DNA of 64,000 bases from Nicotiana tabacum (taxonomy: Eukaryota; Streptophyta; Magnoliopsida; Solanales; Solanaceae). The stretch spans positions 64,175,990 through 64,239,989 of the forward strand of contig NC_134095.1 of the NCBI RefSeq assembly GCF_000715075.1, in the 5' to 3' direction. Position 1 is the stretch's first letter. Every line of letters starts with the position of its first letter. Below, piece after piece: positions 9,942-21,900 of the stretch. The notes under the pieces were generated by a model. The model was not told where the DNA came from. It saw only the letters and a program-made list of their open reading frames with translations, and did not search any database. The translations under genes were made by a program, and so were the position numbers.

Positions 9942-12500
9942 TTGGCCTCATTAGCGTACCACACCAGATCTAGAGGCCCTCCACCTCCTCCTCCTCCAAG
10001 ATACACAAAAGGTAGAGGAAAAGCAAAAATGGACGACTTAAGTGGAATCCGAAAGGAAAATTTTGAGAACATAGAGACTTCAGATGGCCATAGTACTCCG
10101 ACCCCAAATGACCTGGTTTTGAGACTTGAACAAAAGATACTAGAACTACAAGGAGAACTTGAGCAGGTCCACAATTTGGAAAACCTGTCACTTACACTCA
10201 ATGTCCCTGATATCCACCAACAAAACACAAATAACCCAACACCTCCTCAGAACGCATAAAACTAACAACCACAAAATCCTACCGCAGCAAATCAATACGC
10301 AACTCCACCCCAAAATATCAATCTGCTGCCAATAACAACTCTACCACAACATCATCATCAACCAATTATATACCCACCAACCACTACTTAGCACACTCCT
10401 CAAAATACACCACCACTCATTCCTGCACAAAACTCCACCAATGACCATCATTATACCCAAGTTCCTGGCACCTATCAAAGCAACCCCATGTACGTGGAAA
10501 CTATACCCCTTTCTACCCAACCAATCTCCTATGCACTGGAGCCCTCTAAAAAGAACATGCTCATTAAGAACATGACTGAAGAACTCAAGAAGTTAACAAG
10601 CCGAGTTCAAGGTGTTGAAGGTGACAGAGGGATAGAAGGTTTAAACTATGAAGATCTGTGCATACAGCCGTATGTCAAGTTGCTAGAGGGGTTCAAACCT
10701 CCCATGTTTGAGATGTTCGATGGTACAGGTGATCCCAGGGTTCATCTAAAGACTTATTGTGACAAGCTTGTCGGGGTCAGAAAAGATGAAAAGAACCGGA
10801 TGAAGCTCTTTATGAGGAGCCTTACTAGGGACGCTTTGTCTTGGTATATCAGCCAGAATCCCAAGAAATGGTCCAATTGGGTAAGCATGGCATCGGATTT
10901 CATGGATTGGTTCAGATTCAACATAGAGAATGCACCGGACGTCTTCTACATTAAGAATCTCAAGAAGAAACCTACTGAAACTTTCTGCGAGTATGCTACT
11001 CGTTGGAGGTCGAAAGAAGCCAAGGTCAGACCATCTTTAGATGAACAAATGAATAAATTCTTCTTCAGGGCATAGGATCCACAATATTATGAGAGGTTGA
11101 TGGTCATCGAAAATCACAAATTCTCTGATATCATCAATTTTGAGGAAAGGATCGAGGAAGGAATTAAAAGCGGGATGGTAACAAACTTCGAGGCACTACA
11201 AGCCACAAATAAGGCACTCCAATCAAGTGGCATATCGAAGAAGAGAGATGTTGGGGCAGTAATGGTGGCCCAAGGCCCAAAATTCCCACTCACGTATCAA
11301 ACACCTCCTCCTACATATCAAACACCTCCCACATATCAAATACCTCTGCCTACATATCAAACACCTCCACCCACATATCAAACACCTCTGCCTACATATC
11401 AGCCTTCATCTCCTAGATATTCCCAACCAGCCACTGTCCATCACACCTATAATTCCCAACCATCTCACTTCCAATCACCACCAGCTCGCCAAAATTATCT
11501 AAGACCAAGACCCAATTTTGATCACAAGCCACCCAAAAAATACACCGCCATTGCTGAGCCCATCAACCAATTGTATGAAAGGTTGAAAGTCACAGGTTAC
11601 GTCACTCTTATTCCCGCTGTGGCACTAGAAAATCCATCCCAATGGGTCAATCTAAACAAAACTTGTGCATACCATTCTGGTATAAAAGGGAACACCACTG
11701 CCGAGTGCCAAACATTGAAGGACAATATCTAGACACTCATTGACAACAAGGTCATACAAGCAAAGGAAGTCACGCCCAATGTCCGCAACAATCCCCTTCA
11801 TGATCACAGAGGTGATGATGTACATGTGATAGAGACAAATGAAGAATGGGACCCTGAGGTGTCAATCAATCTTATCCGAGAGGGCGATGACTTTAAGGTT
11901 GCAGTCATGCTCACTCCTATTGTGGTTCAGACTCAGGCACATGTTGAGGTAACCACATCAGTTCCATTCGAGAAGTGGCTTTGCCTGTAGCCACCTCCGC
12001 TCCATTTGAAGTAGAAGTGGTCACACCTTTTACCGTGACAGTATCAATTACACCCTAATTTAACTCAAAGGCAATACCCTAGGATTATGTTGTCGAGGCT
12101 CAGCGAAAAGGGAAGACCAAGGTAGAGGAATTTGACGCTGCACAAGGGATGATTAGAACTGGAAGAGTCTATACCCCTGAACACCTAGGAGGTTCGAGCA
12201 AGCAGGCCACTACTAGGCAGCCTCTCATTGAAACTAGGCTAGATGACCTGTAGAGGAAAGTGCAGGCAAAGGAATACTTTATTGTTGACCATCTGAACAA
12301 AGTCCATGGTCAGATATCTATCATGTCACTATTATAGAATTCAGAGGCATACAAGAACGCCTTGATGAAGGTACTGAGCGAGGCCTATGTACCCAATAAT
12401 ATCACTAGTGGAGAAATGGCCAACATGGTCGATCAAGTGCTGGAGAGCCATAAGATTATCTTCCACGAAGATGAGCTGCTGCCCGAAGGTCTAAATCACA
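9942..12500 (+). pseudogene. gag: E1 gag (broken)
   Basis: A particle-protein gene of Tat/Ogre type. The frame opens at 9942 with a basic, proline-run N-terminus (LAYHTRSRGPPPPPPP), then a Gln/Pro/Asn-rich linker. The conserved core at 10488-11075 contains FEMFDGTGDPRVHLKTYC and LMRSLTRDALSWYISQNP-type gag motifs. The next part (11097-11732) has a Pro/Tyr/Gln repeat and ends in a zinc-knuckle variant, CAYHSGIKGN, in which the family's second His is Asn. TAG stops at 11073-11075, 11730-11732 and 12335-12337 stand where relatives have Gln. Further stops lie between 11980 and 12500. The protein was probably fused to protease downstream. Confidence 0.85.
11284..11406 (+). repeat. Coding minisatellite in E1 gag
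   Basis: About six copies of a 21-27-bp unit encoding TYQTPPP-like peptides (consensus around ACATATCAAACACCTCC). Unit length varies by multiples of three, so the frame is kept. Confidence 0.8.
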
Positions 12501-13425
12501 ATTGAGCATTGCATATTATGGTACAATTTGAAAACAAGTTCATTGCCAGGGTCCTAGTTGATGGAGGTTCGAGTCTAAATATTTGTCCATTAGACACCCT
12601 GAAAAGGTTGGACAAAGGTTTCCATGAAATACGTACATGAAGCATGAATGTGAAGGCTTTTGATGGGTCCTAGAGGGCCACAATCGGGGAAATCAACCTT
12701 TGCTTGTAGATGGAGCCAACTTGGTTCGACGTTAAATTTCAAGTGCTTGACATACCAGCCTCATATAATCTTTTGTTGGGTCGCCCATGGATCGATGTTG
12801 CTGGAGCAGTGACCTCCACAGTACATCAAGTCGTGATGTTTGAATGGAATCATCAAGAGGTGATCATCCACGGAGATGGGAGTAACCCCATTTACACTAG
12901 TCAAACCATCCTGGCCATTGGACATAGAAGAAGGCTAGGAGGGGAAACCTATCATCACATTGAACGGGTCAATGTCGTCGAGAAGGATAACTAGTGGAGT
13001 AACAAAATAGAAAGCATACTAGCATGGTTAGGATATGAACCCTGCAAAGGGTTGGGAAAGAACCTCCAGGGTATCACCAAGCCAATACGGCTGAAAAATC
13101 ATGGTACCACCTTTGGGCTCGGATACTAGTATACATGGCAAGAGTACAATGATTGGTCGCCTCCGTGGCACGGGCCATACTACCCTCTTGAGCAGCAAGT
13201 GCCACATTTGGAACAAGCTTTTTACCAAGCCGACAAAATATGGGGAACTACAGAAGAAGAAGCACTACCTAGGCTGAAGGATTTGTTCTTGGAAGACGAG
13301 GACATGGATTGTTGTGTCATAATTGAGGAGGAGGAGGAAGAAGGCCTCACCATTCAGACTGTGGCAAAGGGAGCTGTTCTCAGAAACTGGACTGCCACAC
13401 CATCTCGAGCCCGTCGAGTCCCTGG
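12501..13425 (+). pseudogene. pro: E1 protease with downstream G-patch-like segment
   Basis: An aspartic protease that would process the polyprotein. The active-site stretch VLVDGGSSLNICP is readable near 12550-12590, and the second conserved stretch YNLLLGRPWI is near 12765-12790. Downstream, near 13030-13070, GYEPCKGLGKNLQG resembles the glycine-patch motif carried after the protease by this lineage, with a Cys where relatives have Gly. It ends in an acidic run (about 13325-13340) and then VPG at the intron boundary. TAG stops at 12671-12673 and 12707-12709 replace Gln codons of the family, and more occur near 12993 and 13128. Not functional as it stands. Confidence 0.82.
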
Positions 13426-13621
13426 GTAGCTTGGCAGGATTTACTTTTATAGCTGTTTTAGGCATTTAAAATTTCATATAGTTTTGTTTTAATCTTTACT
13501 TATTTCAAAATAAATGCTCAATTCATTGATCCCTATTTTGTCTTAACAATTTCTAAAGTTTTAATCAAATGTATTTGCTCTTTATTATTCACTACTATCT
13601 TTTCACTTTTTCTTTCCACAG
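13426..13621 (+). other. E1 intron between protease and reverse transcriptase
   Basis: A 196-bp AT-rich segment with stops in all frames, beginning GTAGCT and ending with a T/C-rich run and TTTCCACAG. Removing it joins VPG to AIITFPDEP in one open frame: the junction codon is GG|C. Ogre elements are known to have a spliced intron exactly here. The in-frame join and good splice signals make it convincing; splicing itself has not been shown. Confidence 0.82.
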
Positions 13622-14829
13622 CGCTATTATTACTTTTCCTGATGAACCAATGACTTTTACATTTAATTTTTCAACGCAACATGAGAAAAGTGACTCAGAG
13701 GAAGAAGACGAGATACCCGAGGAAATTGTCAGAGAGGTTGAAAATTTTGAGAATAAGCCTATGTCCAACCTGGACGAAACAAAAGCAGTAAATTTGGGAG
13801 ACGCCGAGACCGTCAAGGAAACCCGCATCAGCATTCACTTGTTGCCAACAGAAAATTAAGAATACATTCATTTCCTAGAAGAATATGAGGACATTTTTGC
13901 ATGGTAATACGGCGATATGACTGGTTTAAGCACATCTATAATGGCTCACAAGTTGCCCACTAATCCCATATGTCCGCCAGTCAACCAGAAACTCCGAAAG
14001 TTCAAACCAGACATGAGCCTGAAAATCAAAGAGGAAGTTACTAAGCAGATCAAAGCCCAAGTTCTCGGGGTGGTTGAATATCCAACTTGGTTAGCTAACA
14101 TTGTGCCAGTTCCGAAGAAAGACGGGAAGGTCAGTGTATGTGTTGACTATCAAGATTTAAATAGAGTAAGTCCCAAGGACGACTTCCCACTGCCGAATAT
14201 ACATATCCTGATCGATAATTGCGCCAAGCATGAACTCCAATCCTTTATATATTGGTTCGCAGGTTATCACCAGATCTGGATGGATGAAAAAGATGCAGAG
14301 AAGACAGCTTTTATTACACCATGGGGTGTATATTGTTATAAGATGATGCCATCCAGTTTGAAGAATACTAGGGCCACTTACATGAGAGCCATGACAACCA
14401 TCTTCCATGATATGATACACAAAGAAAAAGAGGTGTATGTGGACGATGTCATTATCAAATCCAAGAATAGAATACATAGCAGACTTGAGGAATTTCTTTG
14501 ACAGGCTAAGGAGGTACAATTTGAAATTGAACCCCGCAAAGTGTGCATTCGGGGTTCCCGCAGGAAAGTTATTGGGATTCGTTGTCAATTACCGAGGGAT
14601 CGAGCTTGATCCATCTAAAGTCAAAGCTATTCAGAAGTTATCCCCACCTAGGAGTAAAAAGGACGTGATGAGCTTCCTAGGGCAGCTCAACTATATCAGT
14701 CGAGTCATAGCACGGTCTACAGTAATATGTGAACCCATCTTCAAGATGCTGAGGAAAGATGCCGAGACAAGTTGGACCGAGGATTGTCAGAAAGCTTTTG
14801 ACAAGATCAAGGAATATCTATCCACACCG
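13622..14829 (+). pseudogene. RT: E1 reverse transcriptase (broken)
   Basis: The polymerase that copies element RNA to DNA. An acidic linker (13680-13860) is followed by a TAA at about 13857 and another stop near 13906. The catalytic core runs 13917-14501: VPVPKKDGKVSVCVDYQDLN, then FAGYHQIWM, and the catalytic YVDDVIIKS near 14436-14462 with both Asp present. Around 14460-14480 the frame shifts. The thumb and connection parts (NLKLNPAKCAFGVPAGKLLG, then SFLGQLNYISR) continue in another frame from 14437 to about 14830. One stop set and one frameshift make it inactive. Confidence 0.9.
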
Positions 14830-15240
14830 CCAGTTCTGGTCCCACCAGAACCAGGACGACCTTTGATACTTTATCTATCCGTATTGGATGAAGCCTTCGG
14901 ATGTGTTTTGGGACAACATGACAAGACAGGAAGAAAGGAGCAATCCATATATTACTTGAGTAAGAAGTTTACACCTTATGAAGCACGGTATTCTCTGCTT
15001 GAATGCACTTGCTGCGCTTTGACCTGGACAGGCCAAAAATTGACATTACTTCTGTGTCTACACTACATATCTCATATCCAGGATGGATCCTATAAAGTAT
15101 ATATTCCAGAAACCCATGCCGATTGGGAAGTTGGCTGAGTGGCAAATACTACTAAGTGAGTTCGATATTATCTATGTAACTCATAAGGCAGTCAAAGGAC
15201 AAGCATTGGCAGATCACCTTGCTGAAAATCTGGTGGGATG
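14830..15240 (+). pseudogene. RH: E1 RNase H (first, retroviral-type position)
   Basis: This follows the reverse transcriptase directly. It starts at PPVLVPPEPGRPLILYLSV and runs through AFGCVLGQHD, YYLSKKFTPYEARYSLLE and CALTW. The open frame then shifts near 15030, and the tail (ISHIQDGSYKVYI in one frame, LADHLAENLV in another) is split. In this lineage the domain is degenerate in catalytic residues and a second RNase H is present downstream. Confidence 0.8.
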
Positions 15241-15329
15241 AGAATACGAATCCTTGCAAAACGTATTTTCTTGATAAAGAAGTATCATTCATAGAAGAAG
15301 ACATTACTAAAGCATATGACAGTTAGAGG

Positions 15330-15735
15330 ATGTTATTTGACGGAGCTGTAAATTTCAAAAGAATAGGCATTGGAGCAATTTTGGTATTAGAAACGGGTCA
15401 GCATTATCCGGTATCTGCTAAGCTCAGATTTCCCTGCGCCAACAACATGGCAGAATATGAATCCTGCATACTAGGGATCAACATGGCAGTTGACATGAAC
15501 ATTCAGGAGTTGTTGGTAATTGGTGATTCAGATTTTCTTGTGCACCAGGTACAAGCAAAACTTTCAAGATATTGCCATATTTGCACCACGTGCAGAAAAT
15601 GAGAGAGAGGTTCCCAAAGATAGAATTCCGACATGTGCCCAGAATTCAGAATGAGTTTGCCGACGCATTAGCCACTTTGTCATCCATGATACAACATCCA
15701 GATAAGAACTACATTGATCCCATTTCGATGAGGAT
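15330..15735 (+). pseudogene. E1 second RNase H (archaeal-type)
   Basis: The segment from LFDGAVNFKRIGIGAILV through NNMAEYESCILGINMAVD and LLVIGDSDFLVHQVQ has the Asp-Gly, Glu and Asp pattern of the extra archaeal-like RNase H found in plant Tat-lineage elements. A frameshift lies near 15570, and the continuation (RERFPKIEFRHVPRIQNEFADALATL) ends with the last conserved Asp. The first two parts are in one frame and the last in another, so the domain is broken, but all four key positions are visible. Confidence 0.82.
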
Positions 15736-17038
15736 CCATAATCAGCCAACTTAATGTGCTCATATCGAGGAAGAAGCCAATGGAAAGCCTTGGTTCCATG
15801 ACATCAAAGAGTACTTATCAAAAGGAGAATACCCGGAGCATGCAAATCACACTCAGAAATTCACACTCCGGAGATTGTCAAATCACCTTTTCCACAGCAG
15901 AGGAAACGTTTACTGAAGAACTCCTGATTTGGGGCTACTAAGGTGTGTCGACGCGAAGGAAGCTTCTAAGCTACTTGAGGATGTGCATGCTGGGACCTGT
16001 GGTCCGCACATGAATGGTTTCGTCTTGGCTAAAAAGATACTCAGGGCAGGTTACTTTTGGATGACCATGGAGATAGATTGCAATCAGTATATCCGCAAAT
16101 GCTTTCAATGTCAAGTGCATGTCGACATGATAAAAGTGCCGCCAAATGAGCTCAATGCAACAAGCTCTCCTTGGCCATTCGCCGCTTAAGGAATGGATGT
16201 TATTCGTCCGATTGAGCCCACTGCTTCAAATGGACATAGGTTTATTCTAGTAGCCATTGATTACTTCACAAAATGGGTAGAAGCTGCATCTTACAAAGCT
16301 GTAACCAAGAAAGTCATCGCAGATTTTGTCAAAGATCGTATTGTCTACCGATTTAGAGTTCCTGAGTCGATTATTACTGACAATGCCGCCAACCTTAATA
16401 GTGATATGATGCAAGCTATATGTGAAACTTTCAAAATCAAGCACAAGAATTCCACCGCCTACAAACCTTAGATGAATGGAGCCGTGGAAGCTGCCAATAA
16501 GAACATTAAGAAGATACTAAGGAAAATGGTAAAGAACTGCAAATAGTGGCATGAGAAGTTACCCTTCGCTCTGTTGGGGTACCGCACCACGGTTTGCATA
16601 TCGACTAGGGCAACACCCTACATGCTGGTCTATGGTACTGAGGCTGTCATCCCAGCCAAGGTGGAGATTCCTTCTTTAAGAGTCATACATGAAGCTGAAC
16701 TCAGAGATGCAGAGTGGATAAGGAGCCGCTATGAACAATTGGCCCTTATCGATTGAAAAAGAATGAACGCAGTATGTCACAACCAAATTTATTAGAACAG
16801 AATGTCCAGAGCTTTCAACAAAAGGGTCAACCCAAGACAGTTCGCACCAGGGCAGCTGGTATTGAAGAAAATCTTCCCACGTCAAGATGAAGCAAAAGAG
16901 AAATTCTATCCCAACTAGCAAGGTCCATACATGGTTCACAGGGTACTAACGGGAGGAGAACTCATACTTGTAGAAATGGACGGAGAAGTCTGGCCAAAAT
17001 CAATCAATTCAGACGCAGTTAAGATATATTATACTTAG
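15736..17038 (+). pseudogene. INT: E1 integrase (broken)
   Basis: The enzyme that inserts the DNA copy. A linker (15736-15930) is frameshifted. The zinc-binding HHCC segment is readable from about 15980 to 16122 (VHAG...H, then CFQCQVH). The catalytic core has MDVI with the first Asp near 16193, IITDN with the second Asp near 16375, and the Glu in AVEAANKN near 16485. The second Asp is followed by NAA where relatives have NGA. TAG stops at 16469-16471 and 16544-16546 replace Gln codons; further stops lie at about 16756, 16790 and 16915. The C-terminal part (RAFNKRVNPRQFAPGQLVLK) ends near 17038 with no chromodomain, as expected for Tat elements. Confidence 0.88.
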
Positions 17039-17153
17039 ATTATGTACATTTCCCACTTGATGCAATTGAATTACGCTTGACCTGATTCCCGTTTAAGAGG
17101 GGATACGTAGGCAGCCTTATAGGTTCGGTCATATTATAATAAAATTTTCATTT

Positions 17154-17410
17154 CCCCCCCCCCCAAAATCAGAAACTGAGGCAGAATTTTGAGGAGGATC
17201 CTCAAAATTCCGGAGCAAGTCCAGCCAGCGCCATCGCATGCCAAGAAGTTAGTAATTAGTTAAGAACTGGAGCAGAATTTTAAGAAGGATTCTCAAAATT
17301 CTGGAGTACGCTCAGCAAGGCCCATCATCCGCAAACAGTCAAAGATCATCTATCAAACTAGGGCAAAATTTTGAGGAGGACCCTCAAAATTCTAGTAAGA
17401 GATAGATGCA
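17154..17410 (+). repeat. E1 3' UTR: C11 run and three hairpin-bearing repeats
   Basis: After an 11-C run (17154-17164), three copies of an 85-95-bp unit each carry a small inverted repeat. Copy 1 (17185-17209) has AATTTTGAGG, loop AGGAT, CCTCAAAATT, perfectly paired. Copy 2 (17275-17299) has one mismatched pair. Copy 3 (17367-17391) is perfectly paired again with loop AGGAC. Stem and loop are better kept than the sequence between copies. Confidence 0.85.
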
Positions 17411-17778
17411 ATGCCTTTGAAATGTGTCACAATCACTAGTTCATCAAAATTACTCGATATATCAATACGTTCCGAAAACAACTCTATTTTTATAAATATT
17501 TGCATATTTTTCAAAAATGCTATTTCCATAACAGTCAGGTGCTAACCAGGGAGACTCGAAGGGGCTTTCAAAACAAAGCAGAGCAAGGCTAGCAGACGAA
17601 GGAAGAACCAACCTCCCCTCATAAAACTTACGATTTTTCTTTGAATGCAGGCACATTTGACATAACGATAGCACTCGCGAAACATGTATACCCAAATTAA
17701 ATTCACCATCCATCCAGCCATCAGACACTGAATATATCTTTAGTTAAGACATATACTACCTTTATCTGCTATTCACTC
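17411..17778 (+). other. E1 3' UTR, no recognisable feature
   Basis: Non-coding sequence between the hairpin repeats and the 29-bp array. I see no motif or gene in it. Confidence 0.6.
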
Positions 17779-18212
17779 TTTGCATGAGACTAATCCCTAT
17801 CCCCCATATTTGCATGAGGCTAACCCTTGCCTCCATATTTGCATGAGTATAATCCTTGACTCCATATTTGCATGAGGCTAATACTTGCCTCCATATTTGC
17901 ATGAGGTAAATCCTTGCCTCCACATTTGCATGAGGCTAATCCTTGCCTCCATATTTGCATGAGGCTAATCCTTGCCTTCACATTTGCATGAATCTAATCA
18001 TGGACTCCATATTTGCATCAGTCTAATCCCTGACTCCATATTTGCATGAAGCTAATCTTTTCCTCCATATCTGCATGAGTCTAATCCTTGACTCCATCTT
18101 GCATGAGGCTAATCCTTGCCTCCACACTTGCATGAGTCTAATACTTGACTCCCTATCTGCATGAGTCTAATCCTTGACTCCCCACCTACATGAGGTTAAT
18201 CCTTGCCTCCAC
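17779..18212 (+). repeat. 29-bp tandem repeat array, about 15 copies
   Basis: Head-to-tail units of 29 bp (one is 28) starting TTTGCATGAG and ending CTTGCCTCCATA or CTTGACTCCATA. The array spans 434 bp with no spacer between units. Units alternate irregularly between a GAGGCTAAT...GCCTCC form and a GAGTCTAAT...GACTCC form, in which the fourth and tail positions co-vary. Ogre-like elements are known to carry hypervariable tandem repeats in this position. Confidence 0.93.
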
Positions 18213-18959
18213 ATTCGCATAGGGAATAAGCGTTGTTCCTTTTGCACAAGATATTGCTCTATTTTGCTATCTATTCAAATTTCAATCGGGCTAAGTTTTG
18301 CCCTTCATTTCACAAGACTAAGCCTTGTCTTGTTAACATCATATTATTGCATATCATGGGCTGAAATATCGCCAATCTATCCTAAGGCGTCATAGTCTAA
18401 AGGCACCATCCTCATAGTCGGAAGACACCATGCCATGGCCTGAGGATCCCTCAAACTTGCATATCATTATTCAAAGGCATCATGGTTCAGAGGCACCATT
18501 TTCATGGCCCGAGAACATCATTTTATGGCCTGCAAATCCCTCACTAAACAATTCATGGCCCAGAACGTCATCTTTAACCGTCCAAAGGCAACTTTCATGG
18601 TCCAAAGGGAATTTGTATCATGTTTAAATTTTTGCAAATACGTTTGTAGCTTCTTTTATCTGCAGGTAACAGTAATCAACCGCTATCCTAGCAGGAGAAA
18701 TCTCACTCTAGTTCCCTCCAATAGTCCCGAGCCTTAACCGCTCACCATAAGCACTTGCACATCGCGTGTCCGTTCTTGCAGTAATCTCATCGGCATACTC
18801 CGCGGATGAATCCAGAACTACACATGGCCTGATTCCTGTAAAACTAGGATATGTAGGCAACTCGAAGACTGAAGTTCGGCCTTTGTCTTTCAAAATATCC
18901 CATCTGGTCAAAATTGGCCATCATTTCTTTACCTGAATACACTCTCATCCTTCCCGGGT
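18213..18959 (+). other. E1 3' UTR distal part with degenerate short repeats
   Basis: Non-coding. Between 18420 and 18610, CATGGCCTGAG / CATGGCCCGAG / ATGGCC motifs recur loosely. The segment after 18640 (CTGATTCCTGTAAAACTAGG, GTAGGCAAC) resembles sequence just upstream of the hairpins at 17080-17120 (GATACGTAGGCAGCC), an apparent second duplicated motif. Confidence 0.5.
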
Positions 18960-18972
18960 AAAGAGGGGCAGC
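18960..18972 (+). other. E1 polypurine tract
   Basis: AAAGAGGGGCAGC directly precedes the TGTTGATACC start of the 3' LTR. It is the expected plus-strand primer site. Confidence 0.8.
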
Positions 18973-21900
18973 TGTTGATACCCAATTTTTTCCTATATAT
19001 TTTATATGCATAAATACCTTAAAGATAGCATATACATGCATATATAAGCATCCACGGGGTTTTTATAATTTTTTCCATAATTTTAAGGATTTAAATTGAT
19101 TTATTTCCTTCCCTTTTATTTACAAAATCCCCAATAATTATTTTCCAAATTATTTTTATGACAATTTATTCATTTAATTTCTATACCTATGCAAAAATAT
19201 GGTTAATATATTTTTATGCATTTTTAGAATTGCATTTGGTATTTTTTAAGCTAAATAGCATATAATTGCAATGTTATCCCATTTAATGTATAATTACTTT
19301 TTATATGCGTAAAATTAGTCCCTATATTTTTAAAATGATAAATATATATTTTAAATTATTTTGGTACATAAAATTATTTTCCAAAAATAGTTTATTGCTT
19401 ATTATAAATTAAATAGGGAAATTGGCTATTTAAATTATAGCCAGATTTGGCTTTTAGTTGTAGCCTAAATCGAACCCAACCCCAGCCCAATTTCATACCC
19501 AATTATCCGACCCAAACTCTATCTGCCTACCTGACCCAGCATCAATTAAATCCTGGTCGTTGATCTCTCAGATCAATGACCCGTATCAATCCTTTCCTTT
19601 TTTAATTCCAACAACCTCTATCCCTATCTCATTGCCAAAATTCCGCCGCCCTCAAATCCTCTCATCTCTTCTATTCTCTCAACCTAACCCTAAACCCCTT
19701 TTAACCGCCTCCCTTCTCCGGTCTTCTCCGGTGACCACCTTTCAACCCCAAGCCTCCAATGGCTCCTCCATTGCCTTGCTCATCTTCTCTAAGGCCTTCA
19801 AGGGACCTGGACCATGCCGACTTATATCAAGGGTTTGCTATTTTGGTTGTTCGTGGCTACTCTGTTGTGATTTCGAGCAAAATCACACCTTATTTGTTAC
19901 GATCTTTGAAGTTCTAAGCAGGTTCTTCTATTTCTATTTGGGTTTCTTCTGAAACCCTAATTTTTGTTTGCATCTCTTAAATCTGTGCTATTTTTAAACG
20001 ATTCAGGTCTGTTCCTTTTATGTTTTACAATGTTCTTGAACTTCTTTTGCAAAAAATCATCGATTTCGAGTTGTTTTCACTTTCTTCTAGAGTTAGGGTT
20101 TTCGGAACTTCTTCCACACTTTGTTTAAATCGATTTTTATGTTCAAAGTTCTATCCTTTGCATATCTCGACTGATTCTATGTTTATACTGCTTTTTCGAC
20201 TCGTCTATGTTAAAATCCCTAATTTTTATAGATCTTCTTTGTCTGGTTCTGTATGTTAGCATGACCACTCGATTCTTGTTAAGTTCTGTGGTTACCTTGC
20301 TTCTAATATGTTTTACTGAGTTCTTAGCCTACTTATATCACCTCTATGTGATTATATTCATCTTGATTGTTCAAGACTTGCCTAATTTTGTCGATATTGG
20401 TGACCTTGCCTGTGTTTTACGTTTATTTGTTCTTACTCTATTTATATGATGAGTATAGAATCATAACTTTCTCTTGATTGATTCTGATTTCCTTATTTTA
20501 TGGTTTGATTGAATGATTTTATTTAAAACTATAAATTTCTACCTTGTCTATTTAAATTAAATGATTCTCCTACCTTATTTGTTGTGATACTTTATTCTTA
20601 CTAACATTTCCTTAATTGGAGTTTTCTGAACTTAGTCCTAATTGTCTACCCTATGCATACTAAATTTGATTCCTTCCTTATTAGTCATATACCGATTTGT
20701 GTCAATCGCTTTTCACTCTACTCTTAGTCAATAAGTCTTGCCCCCTCCAGTATGTGCCCTGCCTTGGGATCCTTTTGAGAACCTTCTGAACTCTGGCATA
20801 CTAAGGCTGGCCCTTCCACACTGCACTTGTTCAATTCTTGGTTACCAAGTGTAGGTGTAAGCATTGTCCAGGATCCTTGAGATCCTTAGGGAACTTTGAT
20901 GCACCTAGACTATGTCATTCTCTATGGAATTGAAGCATTTGAGGCCATTGGAAGCTTTGAAAATCTGGGCCTAAATGAAGGCTCCCTATTAAATAGCTTC
21001 TTATTTTTCTTATTTACTTATGTAATTCATTCCCTGGTTTGTAATAACTTGTAAACAAATATTGTGGTATTTAGTGAAAGGGATGGGTAGATGCATGTTT
21101 GTGGGGGTAATACAGGTAGAAATCATGCTTCTAGGGTCTTATGTTAAAATCTGATTATTTTCTAGTAGAAATCATGCTCCTAGCACTTTTTGTTTAAATT
21201 TGATTGCCTTATCAAGTAGAAATCATGTTTATAAGGCTTTACAGTTTGGTCATGTCTAGAAACCATGCCTATAGGTTACAAATAATCATGCCTTCAATGT
21301 CTTAAAATCAGATTAACTAATAGATGTCATGCCTATAGGACTTAATCCAGATTCTGTTATGATAAGTGTTTATGTATGCTTTCAATGTCTTAAATTCAGA
21401 TTAACTAATAGATACCATGCCTATAGGACTCAATCCAGATTCTGCTACAACAAGTGTTATGTATGTCTCCACGCCTACAAGTCTTTGAAATCAGTATCAA
21501 ATGTAGATATCATGCCTATAGGAAATCATACTCGAATTCCTGTATGTTAATCTAAGCTAGTCTGAATAATTCGACTTAGTCCACGTTTAGTCATTTCTGA
21601 ATCTATTTAATTAAGTATTTCATATTTCCTGAAACAAGTTCTTTAAAACTGCCTCAACCTATCATTAGATATCATGCCTGTAAGTATTACAAAAAGTCCG
21701 TTTCAAAACCTGCTTTGTTTCGGTATACAAACATGCTAATTAGTACTCCGCATATAGGCAAGCCTTTAGGGAATTTTGAAAACTGCATTTCTAAAAACTA
21801 TTTTTATTGCTTGATATTTTTCTGATCCTAACGAACTTTTAAAAATCCATAGGCAACGGCTAGGGTCACTACTCCTGAGTTTCTAAAAAATAAGTTGTTT

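Noticed and set aside
17779..18212. Regular 29-bp repeats as a CRISPR array
   Set aside because: Units are directly adjacent with no unique spacers, in a plant retrotransposon 3' UTR. It is a tandem minisatellite.
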